DNA from: Gnetum montanum
Taxonomy: Eukaryota > Streptophyta > Gnetopsida > Gnetales > Gnetaceae
Assembly: GCA_015680685.1 (NCBI GenBank)
Contig: MNCI01023306.1
Location: 16,259 to 80,258, forward strand
Length of the DNA: 64,000 bases
Reading direction: 5' to 3'
Below the pieces are notes generated by a model, which was given only the letters and a program-made list of their open reading frames with translations, was not told the DNA's origin and searched no databases. Position numbers and translations under genes: made by a program. Shown piece by piece: positions 42,951-55,992 of this stretch; the first letter of the stretch is position 1; each line of letters begins with the position of its first letter.

Positions 42951-44131
42951 GTTATAAATTATTAGTGTATTACATTATAAATTAGTTAACACATGGGGTT
43001 AGTAATAAGCACACTTATAATTTTATGATTTACTAAAATAATATTGAGATTTTAGCTATATTTTAAGCTTTAAGAAACGTTGAGTAAATTTTGAAAATTT
43101 GAAAATCTCTCTATTATAATATGAAAATAAGATTCAAAATTCACGTTTTTCCTGATGTGATTGAAAAATATTTGAATTTATTTTTTATAAGTTTAAATGA
43201 AAAATGAGTAACAATCATGTAACACTTTAGGTAGTTAAGGTATCATCTTGGTTTAAAATGCCACATTAACCATAAGGCATCAGCATCATAATAATTAACA
43301 TTTTTCAATTATAGTTACAATGGTAAAAGAAGATCGAAGCTATAAGAGAAATTGATTGTGAGTTTAAATTTAATATAATGGAAATTAATTTAAACTATGT
43401 TAAATTAACCTTGTGACTATGTGATTTAGATTATTTTAAATGAGAATTAGAGAATTGTCAATGCAACATTATAATAAAAAATCTTCTTATTTGTTTTAAT
43501 ATTTTGTTGTTAAATAATTTACAACCATTCTAGAGTTTTTGAGGAAAAGCTTTTATAATTCAATTTGAGGGTATTTGTATGTGAAGAAGTAATTGAATAT
43601 GAATAATTTAAAAAATGCATAGCATCCTAACATTATTACTAGGATATTGATGATTATATTACAATAATGATATAATTACAGTGGGCAAGGAAGAGAGTTT
43701 AATGTCATTACTAAAATAAAAATGTTGTTAACATGGTTTTTAATGCATAGTCCATGGTGTGTGAGTTCATTTTCCCAAAAGTTATGCATGATAAACATCA
43801 TTGAAAACATACTTCTTGAATGGTTAGGATTTATCCATAATTCATCATTAAAAAAAGGATCATTTTTTTTACCTATTGCTATCTGCAAATGGCATTTTTA
43901 TCCTACCACTAACCAATGAGATTTGGTATGATTTAGAACGAATCAAATGCTACCTTCCTTCTTTGTCATCCTTAGAAAGGCCAAGTTTGTTAAAAAGGTT
44001 AAACTCAAGGGTGATTGACAAAGGCATATTTGACTTCGTATGCAAGTCAAAAACATAGAAAAAACTCTCTAAAATCATGTGATAAAATAAAACCTATTCT
44101 AAAGCACTTTTATTTTTACTGTAAAATATGG
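42951..44131. other. AT-rich DNA without recognised features
   Basis: Short open stretches (for example 43,676-43,888 minus) show no family motifs and look like chance. The right end, AAATATGGCCAAT, is the insertion site of the next LTR element. Confidence 0.4.
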
Positions 44132-44136
44132 CCAAT

Positions 44137-44714
44137 TGTGAGAGATGTCCTAGGGTGGTGGTTCTCCTTGGCTCTCCCCATGGTTTGGGGACCATGGAAC
44201 ACTTTGAGGTGCCCTCGGGTGACTCGAGTGTTAGAAAATCTATCCAGGCTTGGCAGTACCAAGTCAGTATTAGGATACCCTCCTGATGCAACTCTCTATA
44301 TGTCCTCTTCATTCTACCCTCATGCAAAAAACTACATGGCCCTGATTCTACAGTGGTCGTAGATATGTAGGCAGCCAGGACTAGATAGTTTTGGTGTAGT
44401 GCCAAGCCACACCTTGTACTAGATTGTGAGGGATCTGGGGGTGAGGCACCATCCCTTCTAGATGCATCATTTCCCCTTCCACCGATGTTTTCTACAAGGT
44501 TGCTTGTGTGCTTGTTTGCATGGTCCTTGGTTTGGAGTTCATTATCCTTAGTGAGATGTGTTTCCATATATATTAAGAAGTTGTGTTGCTGCTTGCACTC
44601 ACTCTTGAGTTGCTTGCTTTCTTGAGGCATATTTCCTAGGTCTTTTGCCCCAGATCCATTGGATCTTAGTGAATTCTTTGGGGTGCCGGACAATGTCGGG
44701 GAAACGTTGTTATA
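44137..44714 (+). repeat. 5' LTR of the non-coding element
   Basis: Starts TGTGAGAGATG (TGTAAG in the 3' copy) and ends GTTGTTATA (TTACA in the 3' copy). The whole length aligns with 49,956-50,533. A long minus-strand open frame in it (44,693-44,094) is a by-product of LTR sequence. Confidence 0.87.
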
Positions 44715-44716
44715 GA

Positions 44717-44728
44717 CGGTATTAGAAC
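44717..44728 (+). other. primer-binding site, initiator-Met type
   Basis: CGGTATTAGAAC, two bases after the LTR, differs at three positions from TGGTATCAGAGC, the complement of plant initiator tRNA-Met. Confidence 0.65.
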
Positions 44729-47700
44729 ATTTTAAAATTATGTTGCGATATGCATGTGCTCTTTGATTGTGTTACTTCATTAATGTTGTTTGATTAACGG
44801 CCCCTTCGGATTGATACCTGGGTGATCTAGGATCATATCCTTATGTATTCTTTGAAGAGTTTCCTTATGGTAATATTTTTACGCTCTTCATGAGGGGATT
44901 GATGTTACATTGTGAGCAACTAATGTATGTTGTTCTTCTTGAGGATGTATGTGATTGTGTTGTGGTGTTGTTCTCCACTCATTTAGTTGTGATTGGACTA
45001 TTTTTGATTGTATTTAATATGGTAGAGAAGAGTTCTATTGGAAACTAAAGAATTTTTTTGCCCAAGGAGCTCTTATCTTTGGTCTTTAGTGATTCATTTG
45101 GGATGAATTGGACTGAGTCTCTACTTTGGTTTTCACCCAGATGAAATGTTTCGATGTGGAATTGATTAAATGGTGCAGGATGTGATATCCTAGCACTCCA
45201 ACTCACCCTAGATATAGTGAGTATGGGAATTAAAAATTGGAACATGTTGGTTCCCAGGTACCTCAGGATGGAGGGCTTTCGAACATCTGCTTTTGGTGAG
45301 CCTTGTTCTGGGTGGACTAAGACCATTGTCGGTAGACTTCATACATTCATTCTCATGATTGTATGTTTCTCTATGTGTGTATGCATGTCTTCTTGTTGCA
45401 CTTTCAAATTCTGCATGTGTTTTACCTTCTTCGTGTCTATCATTCGTAACACAAGGCTTTATGTTCTACACTATATGATGACTTATTGTGGGGATTGTTG
45501 AGAATGCATTTTGAGGCCATTTTTGCCATCCCAAAGCCAAATGTTTGTTATCTTATTTTGACAACCTCTTGTGTGTGAGACATGCTTGCCATTTTTGTTG
45601 ATCTTTTGCGAGTTGTGCTTCCTTGTTCGAGCTGGTTGTGTTGCCCTTGGATTTGTGGCATCACTCTTTTGATTGGTGATATTTCTTGGTCAGTTTGATT
45701 TGAAGACTACTGGTGTGGGTCATTCTATTGTTGGTTCTTGATGAGACCACACCTCTATTGATGAGAGTCTTTCTTGTGGACACATTCTCCTTGATGTTGC
45801 TTTTCATATTGAGAATTGGTTTTATGAAGACCTATTGTTGGTTGAACTTTCATCTTCCATCTCATTTTGAGTTGAGATAATGATTCTCTATTGCCCATGC
45901 CTCTTATGATGGTGTTTAGATTTTGATTCTATTTGGAACTAGTGTTAGTGGTTGGGAATGGTTATTGTATATGAATTGTGAAATTCTGAGTGTGCTAGCT
46001 CTCTCTGGGTGTGCCTCATGATAAAATCATTTATTTAAGTGTATCTAATTGATCCATCAATGTTTTGCATGATTGATCTCTATGCATATTGCTGAGGTCT
46101 TGCTCTTTATGATGTTTCAAGAGTGGAATTACTTTGTTGTATGATCATGCTTGATGGTTGTATATGAGGTTGATGTGTTGATCTTTTTCTTGCTAACCTT
46201 GTTTTTGAGCTTTTGTCTTAGTTTTTGCAGGTAGCACAAGTACAAAGATGTGGCTAGTGGTAACCTCAGTGCATTTGGTGAGAACTATATCTATGGGGAA
46301 GATCTATGCTCTTGAGACCTTCATGAATTGATAATTTGGTCTCAGAATCCCAACATTGGGTTGTGGATTTATCAGTACATTGGCTGTGATGAATTAGCAG
46401 GTACATCATGATTTGTTTACCTCTCTGTGTTAGGTGAGCACTAATAGAGGACAGTGATCTATCCTAGACCCTATAGATATTGGGCTAGCAGATGGCATGA
46501 AATGGTATCCTTGGCCATGCTAGATATTGATGGCCTAGGAGTGGCCAATGCCTTGAGGTCCCACTATGGTAGGTGGTGGATACTTAGTTGGCATGTTCCA
46601 TGATAGAGACAGGTTTTTCTGAAAACAACATGGTTCTTTCTTGGTATGCTCCTAATGACCTAGGATGGGCTTGGGTAGTTCATCCTATAGCCTTCTAGGC
46701 CTGGGTAGCATTCCCAAATACTATGTATGTTCCCATTAAAATGTATTCCTATCCTTGGATGTGTGAAATGTATCCTTGTGATATTCTCAATATGATAGTA
46801 TGCACTCAAAAGTGCTAGATGTATTACCCTGTGTGACTTAGTTGTCTCCTCATTGTAGGCCTATGACACACCCTATGACAAGGCCAAGCTTGATGTATGA
46901 TGTTTTCTTGGTGCTATTTTTAAAGCACCTTATATATATGTTGTAAATGGCCTTTGTGCCTTGATGTATAATTTTGCTAAAAACCTCATGGAAAATTCTT
47001 TAGTTGTGCTATGGTGTTGTAATGAACAAGCTAGGGCATGTCCTTGCCCATTGTGCTCTTAAACTAGTGCTATGTGTTCTTGGTGATGTTGGCATGTCTT
47101 GATGGTATGTGCTTTGGTGAGCATCCTTGAGATAGGACAAATCTTGGGAACACTTCCTCTTGTGTTCATGGACTAGCTAAAATCTAATTCACAAATGATT
47201 GATGGTGGCATGTAGCCTGAAATAAAAACAAATTGGTTCAATGTGCTTGATCTTGATAGCGGGTGGGTTAGTGTGGCCATGTGAATTACAATGGCAGACT
47301 GAAATTCAAATCAATGTGATGCTGTGATGTCTAACTATGGATTTGAGTTGAGTTCTGGGTATTGGCACCTAGACTCCCTCTTCCATGCTGGATGTGATTG
47401 TGGGGTAGTTGTGCAAACATTGGGATGGTGGTCCATCCCTGAATAAATGATGATGCAATTACAAAAATTGTGACTTCTCTTGGTGAACTTGCTTGGTGGG
47501 CTTGAATGTGCTTGAAAATCCTTGAGCCTATGCTCTCATGATTGGGGGCTTTTGGTGCTTGGTGGATGATGGCATGCTCTTGTGACTGATTGCTTTTGAT
47601 GCTCCTGAGGGCTACGATGTGCTCTCATGGCTTGGGACTTATTAGTGCTTTTGTTGACTATGGTGTAATTTCATGATTTGGGACTCATTGTGCCTAGCAG

Positions 47701-49944
47701 GCTATGGTGTCTTGCTGTATCTCCTTGTGTGCTCTATTCCTTATGTACACTAATGTATCACACCATCTCTCCCAAAGGTATTGTCCCATGTCCCTGGTGT
47801 AATGTTAATTCATGTTGATGTCCTCACCTCTCTGGTGGGACAACAGAGTTGAGCACTATATTACTTGGTGAATCTCTAATCCTATGAGGGGTCATTCACC
47901 ATTTTGATGGATGCCCTCTTTAGTTCCTGAAATAATAAGGTAGGTGGTATTGAGATAGTTGTTTCCTAGTTGGGACCTAGAAGTAGTTGATGTTTGGGAC
48001 TTGTTCCTAGCAATTGCCCCATGTTCGTGAACTCTTGGGGTTTGCTTTTAGATACAGAATGTTGTTACCTTGGTGAAATTCATGGAACTTCCTTTGTGAG
48101 GTCATGTTGTTGATGTAGCCTAAATGTATATATGTCCCTTATTGTAAGCAAGGCATGATCTTATGTACTCTCTCAACTTTTGGGAGTTCCAAAGGAACTT
48201 CCTTGTCGAGGTTCTCTGGTAGACCACCCTTGTTGTAAACCCTTCAGGGACGAATCATGTATCATGTTGAGTTGTAGTTGATTTTGGTGAAGCCCATTCT
48301 TTGTAAAACTATCTTGAGGACCTAGTCCTCCTATGGGGAAAATGTTCTTGTTGATTTGTGTCTATTTTTTGGGATGAATGTTTATAGGTAATGGTGTGGC
48401 CTTGTGCACCACAATTATTGTAAATGGGCTCAACTGGGATGTATGAAACAAAAACCCAGATCTCCCAAGATGAAATAGAAATCTCTCTTGATAAAATTTT
48501 AAAGGGATGAACTCCTTTGCATCTTGAGTTGTTCTCAAGGTGGAATCAAATCTGGGTAAGACTTGTGAATCCATGTCTTCCCTTAGCTAGTGACAGTTCG
48601 ACAATATGGTTCTATTGGCTATGTGAACTACTTGGGCATGTATTATGGGTAAGGTATAGCTAGTCTGCTATACTTACTTATGGAAGAAACCTCCCAGAGA
48701 GGACCCTTCCTTCAACTTTGAAATCTTAATGAAAGGTGTTGATTGAGAGTTGCAGTCATTCTTGATATGGTGGGGAAATTGAAATTCTAGAAACCTCGAT
48801 GTTCCTTGGAGAATTCATAATTGTGGTTGCCCTTGGAGGTGACTCTATATTTTTTTCTTGGACCTAGTGTTTAGAAAATGGTGCATGTCCCATAACTTGG
48901 AGTGGGAAGCATAGTTTGCATGTTGTAAGTGTGGTTGATCCTTTCCCATGAATGGGATATTATGGTTGCAATCGATGATGTGCTCATGGTTGACATGAGA
49001 CTTGTGTATAAAGGGTTGTCATGGGCTTGGTTGTCCAACAGATCGTCCACTTGTCCTAGCATTCGAGCATGCATTCTTGATGTTGGACAATCACAAGAGT
49101 TGTTGATGATAGTTTGGGCTTGTTGTATGATAGCCTCTTGGAGAAGCTTTCAAATAGATTTTGGATCTTCTATCTCATTATGGAAATGGAATACTGTTAG
49201 ATGGTGAATTAAGGTATGCAATGCTGCTGTCTGCAAATGGTAAGGTCAAGCTCAAAAGATTTGCCCTTGTACCTTGTTTGGAAGGGAGAGCACACTCGAC
49301 TCCCTTCATACCAGCTTGAATAGACATGATGGGAAAAATGTGCATGGTACAGATGCACATCGAATCAGTTCTTAGATGGTTGCACTAGTGAGACCCCATG
49401 GATTTGGATTCAAGTATTAGAATGTGGAGTTTTGGCAAGCGTGAGTTGCTTGCAGAGACATGGCTCTTTTGGAGCATGTTCTCCCTCTTGATTAGATGTT
49501 CCCAAGTCCATTACCATGGGTAGTGGCTTTGGTGAGCCCTTAAAAAATGATGGATGTTGAGATGCCATTCACAGAGGAACTTAGCTAGACTTGTGGAAGA
49601 GGTGCTATCTTCTTGCATAGGTATGGGTCTAAGTAAGAAGATAAGTCTCTAGACCTAAGAAGGGACGGATCTAGGGGACACCTTAGAGATGTTGGCCCTT
49701 TGGGTTGGACTACTCTCACTTGTCATAGAGTTGGAAAGTCTTTAGGATTCCTCTAAGTTCCCTTTGTGTTTCATGTAAGGCATTAGATGGAAGGATGTAT
49801 CAGGTGTTGGGGTTGGTACCTTCCTTCAAGCCTGGCATCAGATAAGTTGATGGATCCTCAGAGTTGATGGAGTTCCAAATCCATACTTAAAGTGTACTCT
49901 CAAAGCTATCCTAGGCTCCACTCTGAAGATGTTGCTTCTTTGTG
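44729..49944 (+). other. internal region of the non-coding element
   Basis: TG-rich sequence with short, scattered open frames and no recognisable gag, protease, RT or integrase motif on either strand. Some open pieces (45,217-45,501 plus; 48,929-49,207 plus) have no family resemblance. It may be a captured or strongly diverged sequence carried between LTRs. Confidence 0.5.
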
Positions 49945-49955
49945 TAGGGGAGGAT
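49945..49955 (+). other. polypurine tract of the non-coding element
   Basis: TAGGGGAGGAT directly before the 3' LTR. Confidence 0.75.
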
Positions 49956-50533
49956 TGTAAGAGATGTTCTAGGGTGGTGGTTCTCCTAGGCTCTCCCCAT
50001 GGTTCAAGGGCCATGGAACACTTTGAGGTGTCCTCAGGTGACTTGACTATTAGAAAACCTATCCTGGCTTGGCAGTACCAAGTCAATATTAGGATACCCT
50101 CTTGATGCAACTCTCTGTATGTCCTCTTTATTCTACCCTCATGCAGAGAACTACATGACCTTGATTCTATGGTGGTCATAGATATGTAGGTAGCTAGGAC
50201 TAGATAGTTTTGGTGAGGTGCAAAGCCACACCTTGTACAAGATCATGAGGGATCTGGGGATGAGGCACCTTCCCTTGTAGGTGCATCATTTCCCCTCCCA
50301 CCAATGTTGTCTGCAAGGTCGCTTGTGTGCTTGTTTGCATGGTCCTCATTTTGGAGTTCGTTATCTCCCATGAGTTGCATTTCCATATGTATTAAGAAGT
50401 TGTGTTGCTGCTTGCACCCACTCTTGAGTTGCTTGCTTACTTGAGGCGTATTCCCTAGGTCTTCTGCCCCAGATGCATTGGATCTTAGTGAATTCCTTGG
50501 GGTGCTAGACAATGTTGGGGCAACATTGTTACA
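49956..50533 (+). repeat. 3' LTR of the non-coding element
   Basis: Starts TGTAAGAGATG and ends ATTGTTACA, followed by CCAAT. Differences from the 5' LTR are spread over its length, mostly C/T and G/A changes, so the insertion is not recent. Confidence 0.88.
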
Positions 50534-50538
50534 CCAAT

Positions 50539-50934
50539 AGTCTCCTACCTATGTATTTAAAATTCTAGAATTTTAATCCAAATTATTCTCATTTAGTTCT
50601 ATGTATAGATACAAGGTATTAAGAAGCATTATTGAATAGAAAGATCATAGGAACACAAGTTGTCTATATAAGTAAAAAAAACTATGAGGTATTAGGATTT
50701 TAGGATTAGAATGTCTAAACAAATTTTTTATATATAATCATTTATTCTATTTTTCATATAGTTTGGGAACCAAGTCTTATTACAAAAAATTGGAAGGCCA
50801 TTAAAAGAGTATAAAAAGATATTTTTACTTGATGAATTAAAGGTAAAAGTCTAAACACCTTATTCCATGCTTTTTTTAGAGTGCAATCTACTTCCTCCAG
50901 ACACAAAAGTTATCTATGAGTTTATTGGTTATAC
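50539..50934 (+). pseudogene. non-LTR retrotransposon 3' fragment (block copy 2), left part
   Basis: From 50,640 it matches 18,701-18,995. It contains AATAG at 50,635-50,639, the empty site of element A. It is interrupted by element C at TTAAG and continues at 56,936. Confidence 0.65.
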
Positions 50935-50939
50935 TTAAG

Positions 50940-51857
50940 TGATGAGTCATGGTTTGTCAAGCCCTGTTATTGGACCCTTAATATTAGGTACAAGATACCA
51001 GGTCTGATGAGCCCTGATATTGGACCCTCGATATCGGGTACACGATATTGGGACTACCAAGAGATATCAGACATCTGATATCGGGTCCTATCTCATTACC
51101 TATAAATAAGAGGCAGCACACTTGGTTTTGGAACTAGTTCTTGGTCCCTTACCCAAACCCTTGTAGTTTTTCCTTCTTAGAGTTAGAATTATTTCTCAGT
51201 GCATGTTCGCAGTGTGATGATTGTAATTGTACGACATCTTTTATTTGAGTGTAACGTACTTGGACACACACATGATCAGAAATAAAGATTGAGATTACTT
51301 CATCATTGTAGAATTCACTTAGTTTAATTATTTAATTTTTACTATTATTTATTACTTTCGTAGTTAACATCTCTCTACCCTAAACTCCTTAAATGTGGAA
51401 TGAGTATGACTTAATCACGAGCATTTAAGTGTGACTACTTGGTAACCAAGTAGCATACCTAGGATCTATGCTTGGTAATCCTAGTAGTAGTCGTGCATGA
51501 GGTCCAAGATGTGTATGGATGATTAAGGAATGGATGCTCATTGCACTTAGGCTAGTTTAGATTCTCTCCCCCTATTTCCTCTTAGCATAACTCTCTCCCC
51601 CTTTTCCTCTTAGCTTAGCTAAGATTATTTTCCATCACCTCCAGTAGTAGCATTAGTTTAGGAACACATCATACACCTCACTCTAGACTAAACCATACAT
51701 GACAAAGCATATGCTAGTCTAGATGAGAAGACAACAAACTACAATCAACGAGTAACTATCTAGATACCACAACTAGCCCATTTGTGGAGTCGACCGGATC
51801 ATGCATGAAACACTCGTATTCGTATGGTTAGGTGTAGGGGTACCTTGCCATTCATCA
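50940..51857 (+). repeat. 5' LTR of element C (918 bp)
   Basis: TGATGA...TCATCA ends. U3 carries a series of GATAT(C/T)-centred words (GATATTGGACCCTCGATATC, GGGTACACGATATTGGG, CTGATATCGGGTCC; 50,965-51,090) just before TATAAATA at 51,101-51,108. Confidence 0.9.
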
Positions 51858-51858
51858 T

Positions 51859-51878
51859 TGGCACCATTGTTGGGGATG
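51859..51878 (+). other. primer-binding site of element C
   Basis: TGGCACCATTGTTGGGGATG, one base after the LTR; tRNA-Asp type, shared with B. Confidence 0.8.
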
Positions 51879-51993
51879 GTACTAGTTATTTAGATTAGTT
51901 ACATCATACAAGATTGCTATAACAAAGTATTCACGATACATCTTTTAGAAAAGAAAATTAATTTCAATTAAGTCACATACAGATTCACACACA

Positions 51994-53990
51994 ATGTCTC
52001 TCTCACAAGACTACGATAACGCAACAACTAGTAAGGAAATTCATTAGAGAACCAACGAGACGATGAAGATGAAGTTTGCAGTACCCGATTTGATGTAGGG
52101 GTTTCCTATAAACATAAGCGAAGACAACATCATCCCAATTCACGAATGCATAACCTACCTAGTGATGATGAACCCCTACTGGCCACTACAAGCCTAATGA
52201 AAATACAAGAGGCTGTTCGAATATCCCGCAGGCATCACAAAGAAAGCCATCTACCCAGGCTTGACTTAAAAAACTTTCTTAAGTTTTCAGAAGGCTATGA
52301 TTTAGATCCACAACAACATTTACAAGCCTTCTATGATTCCTATGCATGGAACAACATTGATAATGGATGGAAAAAAATTAAGCTCTTTCCTTTGACACTC
52401 ATTGGGTAAGAAAAAGTATGGTATAGGTCCTTAAAACCAAAATCAATCTGATGTTGGCCAACAATGGTAGAGCTCTTCAACAAAAGATATCAAACCTATG
52501 CAAGAGTGTCAACATTGAGGAGAAAAATCGAAGGGTGGAAATAGGCACAACATGAACCCTTGGACATGGCCTTAGAAAGATATTATGCATTGTTAAACAA
52601 ATGCCCATGCCATGAGTTCTCTGAGGAAAGGCTAATGTACCATATTATTGATGGGGTCTATAATGAAACAAGGGATACCCTAGGGATGTATGCTTGAGGT
52701 CAACTATATGAGCTACGAACCCACCAACTCCAAGAGCTTATTAAGCAGGTAGCAAAATAAGAAGGAGAAATGGCTAAATGGGAGAATGCTCAAAAATCTC
52801 AATGGGACCAAAATCTCACATCAACAAAGGTCCATAATCTAAAAGAGGAGAAATCAACTCACCTTAAGGAGGTGGAACCATCTTTGCCAACACTACAATC
52901 ATTGGATGAAATTGAGGCAAAGATCAATAAGATGGTGGAGTGGATGCATAAAAAATGTAGAGAATATGCCAACATTATTGGGGATAGAGTTATGATGAAC
53001 CAAGAAGCAGGACAAAATACCCTTAGATAATTGGAAAGAAGGGTTGAAAAAAGTAAGAGCTCAACTGCTAATCATACGTATCAGTGCAAAATTTACCTAT
53101 ATGATCACCCCAAGGGCCAATGTCCAATCTTGTCACATTTACTAGGAGCATTGGGGAAGAGTGTTACATCTAGAGTTCGTACAGAGATACTGTGTTTGAT
53201 CATAGTGGCAACAATCCCAATCGTGGGGCAGGCCACCCTCAAACTAGTTACATCCTTCATATCATCTGAACCTATGTGCTTATCAGGTCCAAAATCTTGT
53301 TTCTCCAACTAGGTCAACATCCTCTATCTCACCACATGATTATTATTCTTCTTAATACTATCAACCCATATCCTCTCCAACACAAACACCACCTTGGATA
53401 CCTTACACTTCTCCTCAATTTCAACATTCTCATCCTTCACCTCCTTCTACATCGCCACCAAGTGTTCCGGAAGGTTTTGCACCCTAGCATCAACCCACGA
53501 ATGTTACTTGTGCTGATACTATCAAAAATAGTGGGAATCCTCCACAACATCATAGGTGTCCCTTCTTTAGATATGACCGTAAGAAGAGATAGCACAATTC
53601 TGAGCCCACTGCACCTTCCAACCCAACACAAGTCCAACATTGTGGTGCAGCTCCCTCCTCAAATGTAACGCCTCGTGTTACTTTCTTTGGGCCACCAACC
53701 AATACTCCAACAACCATATGACCCAATGAATATAGCCACCAAAGGAGATAGATCGATCCTTGCATACCATCTTATGGTCAAGGGTGCCATAGTGGGTCAG
53801 CCACTCATCAATTAACTACACCCTATAACCTACCCCACTATGCCAACTATAATCAAGTGTGTAAACCCCAATGGGGTAAGTATGATCGAGTCCCAATATT
53901 TTTGACATGCAAGGATCCCAACCTTCCATTTATTAATTCCTGCCATGCTCAATAGTTTAGTTATGGGGGATATCCCCCATTCTAATAATA
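51994..53990 (+). pseudogene. gag: gag of element C
   Basis: A possible start is MSLSQDYDNATT at 51,994; a frame slip lies before MHNLPSDDEP (52,146). The core shows LDLKNFLKFSEGYDLDPQQH, WKKIKLFPLTLIG, STLRRKIEGW, LERYYALLNKCPCHEFSEER and IDGVYNETRDTLGMYA, the pattern of Athila-type gag. A basic coiled segment (52,770-53,030), the Cys/His motif CKIYLYDHPKGQCPI (53,089) and a Pro/Ser/His-rich tail follow. It ends near CHAQ-FSYGGYPPF (53,960), the same closing motif that follows the protease in A. I find no protease between, so that domain seems to be deleted or replaced. Confidence 0.75.
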
Positions 53991-55382
53991 AGTAGAATTA
54001 ATAAACATTTTTCATTTTCTTTGATTTTACAATTTTTTGTTTTCCAGTTTTTCATATTTTTATTTATTGTTTCATCTTTTAAGTTTATTATTTTATCTTT
54101 TTATTTTTATTTTCTTGCTATTTATCTTTTTATGAGTAATCTCATCCACAAATAAAACACTCATGTGACTCGTTGGTTGAGGTGTTATTTTATGCTATCA
54201 AGTCTCACGTGACTAATTATTTAGATAGCGAGTCCACAACATTCATTCCTCCATTCTATTAAGAAGAGGTTCCATTCTGGGTACAATGATATCCATAATC
54301 ATTAAAACTTAAAAGTAATTTTGTGTTATTGTGCATAGAGTGAACAATGATGTACCAAGAAAGAATGGACAGGGTGTGACATCAAGGGGACTTGTAGATT
54401 CTCTTTGGTGGCATCTATGGGAGTTATCATGTAGCTTGGTCATACTAAGATCCTTGTAGATATAATGAAAAATGGGAGTAAAAGTAATCAAAAGGTACTC
54501 AACTAGAAAAAAAATAATGCTATTCCAGGGGGTTCCACTAGAAAGACATGCACCCATGCCTGAAGGTAGGCAGCTTCTCTAGATTAAGCAATACTTCATA
54601 AAAAAAAAGCGAGTTCCACAAAGCAAAATCACTCCTCCCTTGAATGGAACGTTAAGTGATCATATGCCTTGCTATCATGGTGCTCTTATGGTGGTCCATC
54701 ATTGGATAAAGCAATGTGATGTCATTGATCAGAGGAATGGACTTGGTCCTAATTTTGGAGTGACAAGAAAATAATGCACTAATCATGCCTTACACATGGG
54801 ATTAATTATGTCTTGAGTTAGTTACCTCATGTCCCACTCTCTACAATCCCTTCTACAAGTTGCCTCACCTTGCTATTCGTGTAATTGGGACTTTTGACTT
54901 GTGTAGCGTTGAATTTATACCTCATCACGGTGGTATCTACATGTGTGTGTTTTTTTACATCAGTGTAGATTACATTTAACCCTTCTAATGCCTACGAACA
55001 TTTTAAGGTGTGGTTACGCAAGGGCATTATAGGTTGGAACCTGCTTTGGGGAGGACCCACTTGTGTGACTTCTGTAATTTGTACTTATTGCATACCACCA
55101 CATCATTTTATACCCTCTGAGCACTTCATTGCCAAATCTATTCTTTCCTTTGTCGTCATTTTATCAAACGTTCCTCAAAACCATTACATGTCCTTTGATG
55201 TGTCACCTAAACAAACCAGGTCCAACATTCAACTTTTAGGGAAACTTTCTCGAAAAAAATTTCTAACTCTAAAATCACACTAAGCAAAGGATTTAATATT
55301 TATTAAAGGCAATGAGTAAGGTATGAAATAATTGAACTTATTTCAATAACCTTACTAACAATTGATCTTTGTGTGATTATAT
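53991..55382 (+). other. non-coding middle region of element C
   Basis: T-rich tract right after gag (54,005-54,130), conserved TGACATCAAGGGGACTTGT at 54,377, and conserved GGGGAGGACCCACTTGTGTGAC near 55,048. The TATA and inverted-repeat module of A, B and D is not present. Confidence 0.55.
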
Positions 55383-55710
55383 ATGAGCCCTAAAAGAGGA
55401 CAATAAGAAGGACCTTCTCAAGGTGCAACTGGATGTCTAGGGGAAGGTAGAGACCAAGGAACTCATGCAAAACATGTAGAGCATGAGGTACAATCATTTA
55501 GCATCCATCAAAGAACTCCTGTTACTACAAAATCTATCCAAGCAAAATGTGGAGAGGTTAGGGCCTAAGCCTATGAAGAGGAACAACGGCTATTTACGGC
55601 ATGACATGTCAAGGCCAATCAAGTGTTCTTGCAACTGCCATGTCCATGGAAAGTGCCAACTCCATCAAACATTGAAACATCAGCATGGATGGCTCATAAT
55701 CCATAGATAG
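55383..55710 (+). pseudogene. second ORF remnant of element C
   Basis: Starts MSPKRGQ, then a stop. The 3' part matches the end of the second ORF of A (CSCNCHVHGKC against CFCNYHVHGTC). About 2.4 kb present in A, including the coiled-coil part, is missing between the two ends. Not functional. Confidence 0.55.
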
Positions 55711-55992
55711 AAAGAAGAAATGTCAAGTGCTTCTTCAATAGTATTAATCTCAGAAGCCTAGCATGTAGAATAAAGGAAAGGTACCCATGGAGGAGCCACC
55801 ATGACTAGGAATCCCATGAGTTCCACAAGTTTTGTCTTTTGTGTCTGTGTACAATTTTTTTTAATTCTCCACTATAGCATGAATAAATTCCTAGTTAGTT
55901 AATAATCCCATACCTATCCACTTTGTAATTAATTGAACTTGTTCGTCACTTTCTTTGACTCGAGGACAAGTTGTTATTCAGTTGTGGGGGTA

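Larger units (their letters stand above)
44137..50533 (+). mobile_element. large non-coding LTR retrotransposon derivative
   Basis: Two 578-bp LTRs (44,137-44,714 and 49,956-50,533) with TGTAA...TTACA ends, target duplication CCAAT on both sides (44,132-44,136 and 50,534-50,538), a Met-i type primer-binding site and a polypurine tract. The internal 5.2 kb has no gag or pol that I can recognise. This is the layout of a large retrotransposon derivative moved by enzymes from another element. The primer-binding site would suit a Ty1/copia or Ty3 helper; the family is not identified. Confidence 0.88.

Noticed and set aside
44094-44693. Minus-strand ORF of about 199 codons
   Set aside because: It lies within the 5' LTR of the non-coding element; the 3' LTR has only broken pieces of it (50,512-50,243 and 50,179-49,838). 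No homologue recognised.
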